Shown: positions 14,896 through 22,634 of the stretch, piece by piece
How the letters are laid out: each line of letters opens with the position of its first letter
Position numbering within the stretch: the first letter of the stretch is position 1
Source: ZC4RG42 sp036676355
GTDB lineage: Bacteria; Pseudomonadota; Gammaproteobacteria; Burkholderiales; SG8-39
Assembly: GCA_036676355.1 (NCBI GenBank)
Contig: JAKFDA010000065.1
Location: 1 to 22,650 of the forward strand
Direction of reading: 5' to 3'
DNA length: 22,650 nucleotides
Position numbers and translations under genes: made by a program
The notes under the pieces: model-generated
What the model saw: only the letters and a program-made list of their open reading frames with translations
Databases searched by the model: none
What the model was told of the DNA's origin: nothing

Positions 14896-16905
14896 ATGAA
14901 AAGCCTGTATCTCCTCGTCCCTGTCGCGCCGCTGGTCGGCGCCATCATTGCCGGCCTGTTCGGCAAGGCGATCGGTCGCGCCGGCGCGCACACCGTGACG
15001 ATTCTCGGTGTGCTGATCTCGTTCCTCGCGTCGCTGGTGATCGCATCCGACGTGATGAACGGCAACACCTTCAACGGCACCGTCTACGCGTGGCTGTCGA
15101 GTGACGATGCGGTGTTCCAGATCGGTTTCCTCATCGATCGGCTGACGGTGATGATGATGGTCGTGGTGACCTTCGTCTCGCTGATGGTGCACCTCTACAC
15201 CATCGGTTACATGGCGGACGATCCGGGCTATCAGCGTTTCTTCTCGTACATCTCGCTGTTCACCTTCTCCATGCTCATGCTGGTGATGAGCAATAACTTC
15301 CTCCAACTGTTCTTCGGCTGGGAAGCGGTCGGCCTGGTGTCCTATCTGCTGATCGGCTTCTGGTACACCAGACCGACGGCCATCTACGCGAACCTCAAGG
15401 CCTTCCTGGTCAACCGGATCGGTGACTTCGGCTTCTTGCTCGGCATCGGCCTAGTGTTCGCCTATTTCGGTACGCTCGATTACGCCGACGTGTTTGCCAC
15501 GGCGCCGCAACGTGCAGGCGAAACGATCAATCTGCTCGGCGATACGCAATGGCTGGTCATCACCGTGATCTGCATCTGTTTGTTCATCGGTGCGATGGGC
15601 AAGTCGGCGCAGTTCCCGCTGCATGTGTGGCTGCCCGATTCGATGGAAGGCCCGACGCCGATCTCCGCGCTGATCCATGCGGCGACGATGGTGACGGCCG
15701 GCATCTTCATGGTGGCGCGCATGTCGCCGCTGTTCGAGCTGTCCGACACGGCGCTGTCCTTTGTCATGATCATCGGCGCGATCACCATGTTCTTCATGGC
15801 GCTGATCGCCATCGTGCAGTACGACATCAAGCGCGTGGTGGCGTACTCGACGCTGTCGCAGCTGGGTTACATGACCGTCGCGCTCGGCGCGTCGGCATAC
15901 GGCGCGGCAGTGTTCCATCTGTTCACGCACGCCTTCTTCAAGGCGGTGCTCTTCCTCGGTGCGGGCTCGGTCATCATCGCCCTGCATCACGAGCAGGACA
16001 TGCGTCGCATGGGCGGTCTGCGCAAATACATGCCGATCACCTATCTCACCGTGCTGATCGGCGCGATCGCGAACGCGGGGCTTCCGCCGTTCGCGGGTTT
16101 CTTCTCGAAGGAAACCATCGTCGAGGCGCTGCACGTTTCCAACATTCCGGGCGCCGGCTTCGCTTATGTGCTGGCCGCGGCAGGCATCTTCGTGAGCGCG
16201 CTGTATTCGTTCCGTCTGGTGTTCTACGCGTTCCATGGCAAGGAGCGGTTCAACGAGCCGATTCCAGGCGAAGAGCTGAATAATCATGATGAAGAACCCG
16301 GGCACGAAGAACACCATGGCGCGCCGCACGAATCGCCCTGGGTGGTGACCGTGCCGCTGGTGATGCTGGCCATTCCGTCGATCTTCGCCGGCTTCCTGCT
16401 GGGCGATATGGTCTTCGGCGACTTCTTCGGCGACTCGATCTACTACGCGCCGGCGCATCCGACCGTCGCGACCCTGGCCGAGCATTTCCATGGCCACTGG
16501 GCGATGGTGCTGCATGCGTTCACGACGTTGCCTTTCTGGCTTGCCGTCGGCGGTCTGGTGACCGCGTGGTTCTTCTACATCGTGCGGCCCGATCTGCCTG
16601 CGATCGTTCGCGAGAAGCTCGGCTTCTTCGTGCGCATCCTGGAGAACAAGTACGGCTTCGACGAGTTCAACCAGAAGGTGCTCGCCAACGGCGCCGTACT
16701 GCTCGGCAAGGGCTTGTGGAAGGGCGGTGATGGCGCGGTGATCGACGGCATCGTGGTGAACGGTTCGGCCAGAACGATCGGCGCGTTCGCGCGCGTGATG
16801 CGTCTGTTCCAGACCGGCTTCGTTTCACAGTACGCGTTTGTGATGATCATCGGAGTATTGGTGGTGCTGAGTCTGTGGCTCTATCGCCTCTGGTACGCGA
16901 TTTAA
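14896..16905 (+). CDS. nuoL: NADH-quinone oxidoreductase subunit L
   Basis: NuoL (ND5 type) is the most distal antiporter-like proton-pumping subunit, with a long C-terminal lateral helix along the membrane arm. The 669-residue product has Glu143 in FFGWEAVGLVSYLLIGFW, Lys236 in GAMGKSAQFPLHVWLPDSM, the EGPTPISALIHAATMVTAG signature and Lys349 in HAFFKAVLFLGAGS. A hydrophilic loop at about 459-480 is rich in His and Glu (NNHDEEPGHEEHHGAPHES). The C-terminal segment after about residue 610, including the lateral-helix region, appears complete. A 106-bp gap with a palindrome separates it from nuoM. Confidence 0.97.
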   Translation: MKSLYLLVPVAPLVGAIIAGLFGKAIGRAGAHTVTILGVLISFLASLVIASDVMNGNTFNGTVYAWLSSDDAVFQIGFLIDRLTVMMMVVVTFVSLMVHLYTIGYMADDPGYQRFFSYISLFTFSMLMLVMSNNFLQLFFGWEAVGLVSYLLIGFWYTRPTAIYANLKAFLVNRIGDFGFLLGIGLVFAYFGTLDYADVFATAPQRAGETINLLGDTQWLVITVICICLFIGAMGKSAQFPLHVWLPDSMEGPTPISALIHAATMVTAGIFMVARMSPLFELSDTALSFVMIIGAITMFFMALIAIVQYDIKRVVAYSTLSQLGYMTVALGASAYGAAVFHLFTHAFFKAVLFLGAGSVIIALHHEQDMRRMGGLRKYMPITYLTVLIGAIANAGLPPFAGFFSKETIVEALHVSNIPGAGFAYVLAAAGIFVSALYSFRLVFYAFHGKERFNEPIPGEELNNHDEEPGHEEHHGAPHESPWVVTVPLVMLAIPSIFAGFLLGDMVFGDFFGDSIYYAPAHPTVATLAEHFHGHWAMVLHAFTTLPFWLAVGGLVTAWFFYIVRPDLPAIVREKLGFFVRILENKYGFDEFNQKVLANGAVLLGKGLWKGGDGAVIDGIVVNGSARTIGAFARVMRLFQTGFVSQYAFVMIIGVLVVLSLWLYRLWYAI

Positions 16906-16947
16906 GCAGGCCTGCGACACAGGCCTACGACTTCAACTGAAATAACA

Positions 16948-16989
16948 GGCGTCATACGTCGAGGGGACGGTCCCCTTGACGTAGTCGCC
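16948..16989 (+). repeat. REP-like palindrome between nuoL and nuoM
   Basis: TACGTCGAGGGGAC (16955-16968) pairs with GTCCCCTTGACGTA (16970-16983), with one G-T wobble. Beyond a small bulge, GGCG (16948-16951) pairs with CGCC (16986-16989). The GGGGAC/GTCCCC core resembles dispersed palindromes I recall from proteobacterial genomes. A second short palindrome, GCAGGCCTGC (16906-16915), directly follows the nuoL stop. No T-run follows either one. Confidence 0.7.
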
Positions 16990-17011
16990 GACTGGATAGT
17001 TAAGAACAACG

Positions 17012-18496
17012 ATGACCGCTGAAACTCCCTGGCTCAGCCTAGCGATCTGGATACCGATACTTTTCGGTGCGGCCGTATTGGCCACCGGCGCGGATCGCAA
17101 CGCGCGTATTGCCCGCTGGCTGGCGCTGGTCGGCTCCGTGATTGGTTTTCTGGTCACGATTCCGCTGTTCACCGGCTTCGATACCGGCACGAGCGCATTC
17201 CAGTTCGTCGAACTGAAGCCCTGGATCGATCGTTTCAACATCAACTACCACCTCGGCGTGGACGGCATCTCCATGCTGTTCGTGCTGTTGAACTCGTTGA
17301 TTACCGTGCTGGTGATCATCGCCGGCTGGCAGGTCATCCAATCGCGCGTGGCGCAATACATGGCGGCCTTCCTGATCATGTCGGGCCTGATGAACGGCGT
17401 GTTCTCCGCGCTGGACGGAATGCTGTTCTACGTGTTCTTCGAAGCGACGCTGATCCCGATGTATCTGGTCATCGGCGTATGGGGCGGCCCGAACCGCGTC
17501 TATGCGGCGTTCAAGTTCTTCCTCTACACCTTGCTCGGCTCGCTGCTGCTGCTGATCGGCTTTATCTATCTGTACGTCGAATCGGGCGGCAGCTTCTCCA
17601 TTCCGGACTGGTTCAATGTGCCGCTTGCGATGACGCCGCAGATTCTGCTGTTCTTCGCGTTCCTCGCCGCCTTCTCGGTGAAAGTCCCGATGTGGCCGGT
17701 ACATACCTGGCTGCCGGACGCACACGTTGAAGCGCCGACGGGCGGCTCCATGGTGCTGGCGGCAATCATGCTGAAGCTGGGCACCTATGGTTTCATCCGC
17801 TTCTCGCTGCCCATCCTGCCGGACGCCAGTCGCGAACTGGCGTGGCTCATCATCGCGCTGTCGCTGATCGCGGTGGTGTACATCGGCCTCGTCGCGATGG
17901 TGCAGTCCGACATGAAGAAACTGGTGGCGTACTCATCCGTTGCGCACATGGGCTTCGTCACGCTCGGCTTCTTCCTTTTCAACTCCATTGGCGTTGAAGG
18001 TGCACTGATCCAGGCGCTCTCGCACGGCTTCGTTTCCGCCGCGATGTTCTTCTGCATCGGCGTCATGTACGACCGTCTGCACAGTCGGCAGATCGCCGAT
18101 TACGGCGGGGTGGTGAACAGCATGCCGAAGTTCGCCGCCTTCATGATGCTGTTCTCCATGGCGAACGCGGGCCTGCCGGCCACGAGCGGATTCGTCGGGG
18201 AATTCATGGTTGTCCTGGGCGCCATGAAAACCAATTTCTGGGTTGCCTTCGTTGCCGCGACCGCGCTCATCACCGGTGCCGCCTATACGCTGTGGATGTA
18301 CAAGCGCGTGATTTTCGGCGCTATCGTCAATCCGCACGTCGCCGAGATGGAAGATATCAACCGGCGCGAATTCCTCGTGCTTGGCCTGCTTGCCGTCGCC
18401 GTGCTGGCCATGGGGATCTATCCGTTCCCGTTCACCGAAGTCATGCATGCTTCCGTCGCAGACCTGCTCAAGCACGTCGCGGCCGGGAAGCTGTAA
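17012..18496 (+). CDS. nuoM: NADH-quinone oxidoreductase subunit M
   Basis: NuoM (ND4 type) is the middle antiporter-like proton pump of the membrane arm. The 494-residue product has Glu144 in VFFEATLIPMYLVIGVWGG, Lys224 in FSVKVPMWPVHTWLPDAHVE, then APTGGSMVLAAIMLKLGTYG with Lys255, and the later helices including VAYSSVAHMGFVTLGFFLF and the conserved NAGLPATSGFVGEF. About 14 membrane helices are expected, and the length is normal. The ATG at 17012 follows the L-M palindrome and has no strong ribosome binding site. The nuoN gene starts 27 bases after the stop. Confidence 0.97.
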   Translation: MTAETPWLSLAIWIPILFGAAVLATGADRNARIARWLALVGSVIGFLVTIPLFTGFDTGTSAFQFVELKPWIDRFNINYHLGVDGISMLFVLLNSLITVLVIIAGWQVIQSRVAQYMAAFLIMSGLMNGVFSALDGMLFYVFFEATLIPMYLVIGVWGGPNRVYAAFKFFLYTLLGSLLLLIGFIYLYVESGGSFSIPDWFNVPLAMTPQILLFFAFLAAFSVKVPMWPVHTWLPDAHVEAPTGGSMVLAAIMLKLGTYGFIRFSLPILPDASRELAWLIIALSLIAVVYIGLVAMVQSDMKKLVAYSSVAHMGFVTLGFFLFNSIGVEGALIQALSHGFVSAAMFFCIGVMYDRLHSRQIADYGGVVNSMPKFAAFMMLFSMANAGLPATSGFVGEFMVVLGAMKTNFWVAFVAATALITGAAYTLWMYKRVIFGAIVNPHVAEMEDINRREFLVLGLLAVAVLAMGIYPFPFTEVMHASVADLLKHVAAGKL

Positions 18497-18523
18497 ATCA
18501 GCGCATACGATTCACATTCCGAT

Positions 18524-19999
18524 ATGAACAGCACACTGCAATTGATCATGCCCGCGTATCCGGAGGTGTTTCTCCTGATCATGACGTCCATCATTCTGAT
18601 GGTCGATCTGTATCTTCCGGAACGGCGCCGTTATGTAACTTACCTGCTGTCGCAGATCACCTTGCTGGGTTGCGCCATCCTCACCATCGGGATGTTGCAG
18701 GCGACCAACGGCGAGACCGCTTTCGCGTTCAACGACATGTTCGTCGGCGACGTGATGAGCGATGTGCTGAAGCTCGTGACCTATATCGCCGTATCGGCCT
18801 ATTTCGCCTACTCGCGCGTGTATCTGGCCGATCGCAACCTGTTGTCCGGCGATTTCTTCGTGCTGTCGCTGTTCTCGATGCTCGGCATGATGGTGATGAT
18901 CTCCGCCAATCACCTCATCGCCCTGTATGTCGGCCTCGAACTGATGTCGCTCTGTCTGTACGCGCTGATCGCACTGAATCGGGATTCGGCCCAATCGACC
19001 GAAGCGGCGATGAAATACTTCGTGCTCGGTGCGCTGGCCTCCGGCCTGCTGCTGTACGGCATGTCGATGCTCTACGGTGCGACCGGCACGCTCTACATTC
19101 GCGAGATCGCCGACGTGATCGCGTCCGGCCAGGCCAATCAGATCGTGCTGGTGTTCGGGCTGGTGTTCATCGTTGCCGGCGTGGCCTTCAAGCTGGGCGC
19201 CGTGCCGTTTCACATGTGGATTCCCGACGTCTATCACGGTGCGACCAATGCCGTGACCCTGTTCATCGGCACCGCGTCCAAGCTCGCCGGCTTTGCCATG
19301 GCCGTTCGTCTGCTGGTCAGCGGATTGTTGCCGCTCGCATTCGACTGGCAGCTGATGCTGATCATCCTGGCGGTGCTGTCGCTGTCGGTGGGCAACGTCG
19401 TGGCTATCGCGCAGACCAACATCAAACGCATGCTGGGCTATTCCGCCATATCACACATGGGTTTCGTGATCCTCGGCTTGCTCGCGGGCGTGGTCGACGG
19501 CAATACCTTCGGTGCCGCCAACGCCTACAGCGCGGCCATGTTCTATGCGGTGATCTATGTGCTGATGGGCCTCGGCGCCTTCGGCATGGTGTTGCTGCTG
19601 TCGCGCGAAGGTTTCGAGGCAGAGAACCTGTCCGATTTCAAAGGCCTCAATCAGCGCAGCCCCTGGTATGCCTTCATGATGCTGCTGGTCATGTTTGCCA
19701 TGGCCGGTGTGCCGCCGACCGCCGGCTTCTACGCCAAGCTGGCCGTGCTCGAACCGGTTGTTGCGGCGGGGCATGTGTGGCTGGCCGTCTTCGCCGTGAT
19801 CTGCTCGGTCATCGGCGCGTTCTACTATTTGCGCGTCGTGAAACTGATGTACTTCGACGAGCCGGAAGACACCAACCCGCTCGTGGCGGGACTCGACATG
19901 CGCATGGTCCTGTCGGCCAACGGCCTGTCCATGCTCGTCCTCGGCATTCTGCCGGGACCTCTCATGGCGCTCTGCCTGTACGCCGCGCAGTCGCTCTGA
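18524..19999 (+). CDS. nuoN: NADH-quinone oxidoreductase subunit N
   Basis: NuoN (ND2 type) is the antiporter-like proton pump nearest the quinone site. The 491-residue product has Glu139 in LYVGLELMSLCLYALIAL, Lys223 in AFKLGAVPFHMWIPDVYHGA and Lys253 in IGTASKLAGFAMAVRLL. The later NIKRMLGYSAISHMGF and GVPPTAGFYAKLAVL motifs are present. About 14 membrane helices are expected. It is the last nuo gene and is followed after 42 bases by a strong terminator. In many betaproteobacteria, as I remember it, a small DUF2818 membrane protein lies between nuoN and the NUDIX gene; none is present here. Confidence 0.97.
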   Translation: MNSTLQLIMPAYPEVFLLIMTSIILMVDLYLPERRRYVTYLLSQITLLGCAILTIGMLQATNGETAFAFNDMFVGDVMSDVLKLVTYIAVSAYFAYSRVYLADRNLLSGDFFVLSLFSMLGMMVMISANHLIALYVGLELMSLCLYALIALNRDSAQSTEAAMKYFVLGALASGLLLYGMSMLYGATGTLYIREIADVIASGQANQIVLVFGLVFIVAGVAFKLGAVPFHMWIPDVYHGATNAVTLFIGTASKLAGFAMAVRLLVSGLLPLAFDWQLMLIILAVLSLSVGNVVAIAQTNIKRMLGYSAISHMGFVILGLLAGVVDGNTFGAANAYSAAMFYAVIYVLMGLGAFGMVLLLSREGFEAENLSDFKGLNQRSPWYAFMMLLVMFAMAGVPPTAGFYAKLAVLEPVVAAGHVWLAVFAVICSVIGAFYYLRVVKLMYFDEPEDTNPLVAGLDMRMVLSANGLSMLVLGILPGPLMALCLYAAQSL

Positions 20000-20041
20000 C
20001 GGGTGACGGGGCACGCCGGTTGCGTGCCAACGGAATGTAGA

Positions 20042-20066
20042 AACAAGGGGGCGCTGCCCCCTTGTT
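20042..20066 (+). terminator. Terminator of the nuo operon
   Basis: AACAAGGGGGC (20042-20052) and GCCCCCTTGTT (20056-20066) pair perfectly over 11 bp around the loop GCT, followed by CGTTT. The stem is symmetrical with A-rich sequence on the 5' side, so it could work in both directions. A weaker stem GACAAC/GTTGTC follows at 20076-20095. Confidence 0.85.
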
Positions 20067-20126
20067 CGTTTAGGCGACAACTTCCTGCCGTTGTCTCGAG
20101 ATTCTATGTCCCGTTCGTCCGGAGCC

Positions 20127-20168
20127 GCGAGCGTAGCGAGCGAGTTGAAGGAAGAACGAAGGAAGAGG
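20127..20168 (+). repeat. Short direct repeats in the leader of the NUDIX gene
   Basis: Two copies of GCGAGCG (20127-20133 and 20136-20142) are separated by TA. They are followed by two adjoining 11-mers, GAAGGAAGAAC (20147-20157) and GAAGGAAGAGG (20158-20168), which differ at two positions. The second 11-mer supplies the AGAGG ribosome binding site of the downstream gene, seven bases before its ATG. Confidence 0.55.
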
Positions 20169-20175
20169 AAACCGC

Positions 20176-20748
20176 ATGAAACCCATCGACCTTACTGAAC
20201 ATCAACTCGACAGCGAAGCCGTGTATGACGGCGTGCTGCTGCACGTCCGGCGCGACAACGTGCGCTTGCCGGACGGCAAGACCGGCGTGCGCGAGTACAT
20301 CGTGCATCCGGGCGCAGTCGCCATCCTCCCGCTGTTCGACGACGGCAGCATTCTGCTCGAACGCCAATATCGCTATCCGCTGCGGCAGGTGCTGATCGAG
20401 ATTCCCGCCGGCAAGATCGACCCCGGCGAGGCGACTGCCACTACCGCCAAACGCGAACTGCTCGAAGAAACCGGCTATCACGCCGACGAGTGGGCGTATC
20501 TCACCACCATCCATCCCATCTGCGCCTATACCAACGAGCGCGTGGAAATCTGGCTCGCGCGCGGGTTGCGCGACGGCGGCGAGCGCAAGCTCGATGAAGG
20601 CGAGTTCCTCGAAACCTTCAAATTGCCGCACGCCGAAGCGATGGAGTGGGTGCGCACGGGAAGAATCTCGGACGGGAAAACCATCATCGCCATTCAGTGG
20701 GCGGAAAAAATCCTCTCCGGCCAATGGCGGGTGGCGCCGACAAGTTAA
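20176..20748 (+). CDS. NUDIX hydrolase, ADP-ribose pyrophosphatase-like
   Basis: This is a cytoplasmic pyrophosphohydrolase that probably splits ADP-ribose into AMP and ribose 5-phosphate. The 190-residue product has a perfect NUDIX box from Gly79 to Gly100 (GKIDPGE, seven residues, then RELLEETG), fitting G-x5-E-x7-RE-U-x-EE-x-G-U, with Glu94, Glu97 and Glu98 as metal ligands. The N-terminal EYIVHPGAVAILPLF and LERQYRYPLRQVLIEIPAGK match the ADP-ribose-type subfamily (NudF-like). The strong AGAGG ribosome binding site fixes the start at 20176. It sits after the nuo terminator, so it probably has its own promoter, although the position next to nuo is conserved in betaproteobacteria as I recall. 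Substrate is inferred. Confidence 0.92.
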   Translation: MKPIDLTEHQLDSEAVYDGVLLHVRRDNVRLPDGKTGVREYIVHPGAVAILPLFDDGSILLERQYRYPLRQVLIEIPAGKIDPGEATATTAKRELLEETGYHADEWAYLTTIHPICAYTNERVEIWLARGLRDGGERKLDEGEFLETFKLPHAEAMEWVRTGRISDGKTIIAIQWAEKILSGQWRVAPTS

Positions 20749-20831
20749 AAAACATGGCGTCGTATGCCCGTAACATTGAGCGGGCACACTCCCTGCACGT
20801 GTGGCGTACAACGCTTAAAACCGTGCAGACA

Positions 20832-21014
20832 ATGAAAACCAAATTCCGACCCAAACCCCGCAATCCCAGCACCGCCGCTCGTCTTAGCCGCCATGCCGCC
20901 GTCAACGATCGGCGCCGCCGCCTGTCGCTCTGGCAGTTCTATCAGGCCACGGGTGAATCCGAAACCGAACAGCGCGTTGTTGAAACGGTGCTGACCGAGC
21001 CGTCTTCGCGTTAA
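20832..21014 (+). CDS. Small basic hypothetical protein
   Basis: This open frame encodes 60 residues from an ATG at 20832 (start MKTKFRPKPRNPSTAARLSR), or 86 residues from an ATG at 20754. The N-terminal half is strongly basic (RRRRL near residue 30) and the C-terminal part is acidic to neutral (GESETEQRVVETVLTEPSSR). Third codon positions are mostly G or C, like the neighbouring chromosomal genes and unlike the downstream ATPase. No ribosome binding site is evident for either start, and I do not recognise the family. Confidence 0.4.
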   Translation: MKTKFRPKPRNPSTAARLSRHAAVNDRRRRLSLWQFYQATGESETEQRVVETVLTEPSSR

Positions 21015-21026
21015 TCCAGTCGGTCG

Positions 21027-21055
21027 TTAGCTGCTGCTTTCGTTGCGGCAGTTAA
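21027..21055 (+). other. Stem-loop at the edge of the AT-richer segment
   Basis: TTAGCTGCTGC (21027-21037) pairs with GCGGCAGTTAA (21045-21055) over 11 bp, counting two G-U wobbles, around a 7-base loop. It lies 12 bases after the stop of the small basic frame and before the convergent ATPase gene. No T-run follows on either strand. The rest of 21015-21160 holds no gene I can support. Confidence 0.4.
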
Positions 21056-21160
21056 TCATCAAGTCAGGGCTTCTCTGACCAATGTGGGTGGTGTTGCCGC
21101 TTCCCATTCATTCATATATTGAGCCGCATATCGATTTGCACTGTTGCCATAAATCGCGCC

Positions 21161-22537
21161 TCACTTTTGTGGGGAAACAAGCAGTCCAAACGCATGGGAG
21201 AGCCGTGCGATCCCTCGCAGCTGATAGTTCACCGCGCGACCTTCTTGCTTGCGCGTGAGCAGATTCTGCCCATGAAGCTTGGTCAGATAGTTACTGGAAA
21301 AATCTTGCATCGACCGAGCTTGAAACTTCTTGAAGTCGCTTGCGCGCGCCTGACCAGCCTTACCGATCGCCTCCAAGACTTGGAGTTCCTTAGGCTTTAG
21401 GGAGAAACCCTTTAGCTCGCTTTCGACGATTGCTCGAAGGTAACTGGCGGCGTGCTGATGAGTGATTTGTGAGTCGACCAGCATTTGACCGATCGCCACA
21501 TTGAGAGCTTTTTCGAATGCCTTTTTAAATTCAGGCTTGCTCTGCTGAGCCTTGATCGTGGGAGTGCTTAGAACTCTGCTTCGAATCATTTCAACGAACT
21601 TCGCACAGATACTATTGCTGTACTTAAATACAAATCGCATCTCTCCGAATGACGCTTCGTAGAGCCGCTTGTGTGTTTGCTCTGTGAGCGGGGATTTTCC
21701 ACTTCGTGATCGGTGAAATTTGGAAACGCGTATGGCAATGGCTTGGTGGAGTTCATCAATCTCAATTGGTCGAATCTCGATTCCGGAGCCAGTGGTTCGT
21801 TCGAAAACCCGCGGATCGAGTGACTGAATAAGGCTTCCTAGGCCGCTTTGCCCAATTAGAATCCACCAAACGTTTGGTATAGAGAAAAGTGTGTCTCGAA
21901 ATGAGATCAGCATTGATCCAAGCTGATCGTCGGAAAGATTTTCTAGGTTGTCGAGAGCAACTACAGCGGAATGAAACCCGAGTATAACTACGGCCTCTGA
22001 AGCAAGGGCTGCAAGAGCATCAGCAATAGCTTCAAAAGACGCATCCGACGCTTTGGGTAGTTGAGCAGATCTTCCAAGCGACCCCCCGCATCCAAGGATA
22101 GATATACCAAGGGTGAAACCCGAAGTCCCAGTTCCAGAAAGCCATGCTCCGATTTCCTTGACCTGTTTTGGAACAGACTTTGAGTTCAGTGAGCACCAAG
22201 CGTCAATTGAGCGGTAGAGAGAGTCGACCGCGCGGAGAGCGAGCTTGCTTAAGTCGTCCGTTGGCTGGACTGGACAAAGTGTTCTTGCAGCAAGCAGCTT
22301 GGGGCCAAACGGTGCAAGATCGTTCTCAAGGCGATACTGCTGTATGTTGAAGAAGCTTGTCTTGCCGACACCAGGTGTGCCTGAGAGAATCAATACTCCA
22401 CTTGATGCTGTTCCGAGTTGTGTGCAGAACTCGGTGGCTTCAGTCTCGCGGCCGACCAAAAGATCGAGATCCTCACATCTTGGCAATAATGGATTGGTGT
22501 TGTAAGGGCTCTCACGAAAGCCGAGTGATTCCCACAT
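21161..22537 (-). CDS. AAA/STAND-like P-loop ATPase with C-terminal winged-helix region
   Basis: The 458-residue product starts MWESLGFRESPYNTNPL, then has Walker A GTPGVGKTS (53-61) and a Walker B-like strand AVVALDNLE (191-199, Asp196). A sensor-like strand WWILIGQSG (224-232) follows. A glycine-rich stretch lies between the Walker motifs at about 135-155. The C-terminal part (about 379-440) reads like a winged helix-turn-helix, from LKPKELQVLEAIGKAG to TRKQEGRAVNYQL. The whole resembles AAA_16/ORC-type NTPases that act as ATP-dependent switches, but I cannot assign a function. GGGAG lies about 10 bases before the ATG. The gene is richer in A+T than its left neighbours, suggesting transfer. 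It faces the NUDIX side and diverges from a probable gene at 22607. Confidence 0.75.
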   Translation of the reverse strand: MWESLGFRESPYNTNPLLPRCEDLDLLVGRETEATEFCTQLGTASSGVLILSGTPGVGKTSFFNIQQYRLENDLAPFGPKLLAARTLCPVQPTDDLSKLALRAVDSLYRSIDAWCSLNSKSVPKQVKEIGAWLSGTGTSGFTLGISILGCGGSLGRSAQLPKASDASFEAIADALAALASEAVVILGFHSAVVALDNLENLSDDQLGSMLISFRDTLFSIPNVWWILIGQSGLGSLIQSLDPRVFERTTGSGIEIRPIEIDELHQAIAIRVSKFHRSRSGKSPLTEQTHKRLYEASFGEMRFVFKYSNSICAKFVEMIRSRVLSTPTIKAQQSKPEFKKAFEKALNVAIGQMLVDSQITHQHAASYLRAIVESELKGFSLKPKELQVLEAIGKAGQARASDFKKFQARSMQDFSSNYLTKLHGQNLLTRKQEGRAVNYQLRGIARLSHAFGLLVSPQK

Positions 22538-22606
22538 TGTTGCTACACTCCCTTATAGCGCGAGTCTAGTTGAGTTGCGATGCCGAATTAAAAGTAGGGA
22601 TCCTAA
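22538..22606. promoter_or_regulatory. Divergent intergenic region
   Basis: This 69-bp gap separates the minus-strand ATPase from a probable plus-strand gene. On the minus strand TATAAG (22552-22557) is a plausible -10 element for the ATPase, but I see no good -35 at the right distance and transcription would start close to the gene. On the plus strand AGGGA (22596-22600) is a ribosome binding site six bases before the ATG at 22607. Confidence 0.3.
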
Positions 22607-22634
22607 ATGACGCAATATAAAGAAAGCGTCATTT
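22605..22634 (+). repeat. Perfect 9-bp inverted repeat over a start codon
   Basis: AAATGACGC (22605-22613) and GCGTCATTT (22626-22634) are exact reverse complements around the A-rich 12-base centre AATATAAAGAAA. The left arm contains the ATG of the probable gene at 22607. It could be an operator dyad or an mRNA hairpin that hides the start; neither can be decided from the sequence alone. Confidence 0.6.

Noticed and set aside
18292..20040. Long plus-strand frame overlapping nuoM and nuoN (582 codons)
   Set aside because: The product is Arg-rich with no family features, whereas nuoM and nuoN in the other frames have all expected motifs.
20767..20786. Short GCCCG/CGGGC stem downstream of the NUDIX gene
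   Set aside because: Five pairs with a large loop and no T-run; not convincing as a terminator.
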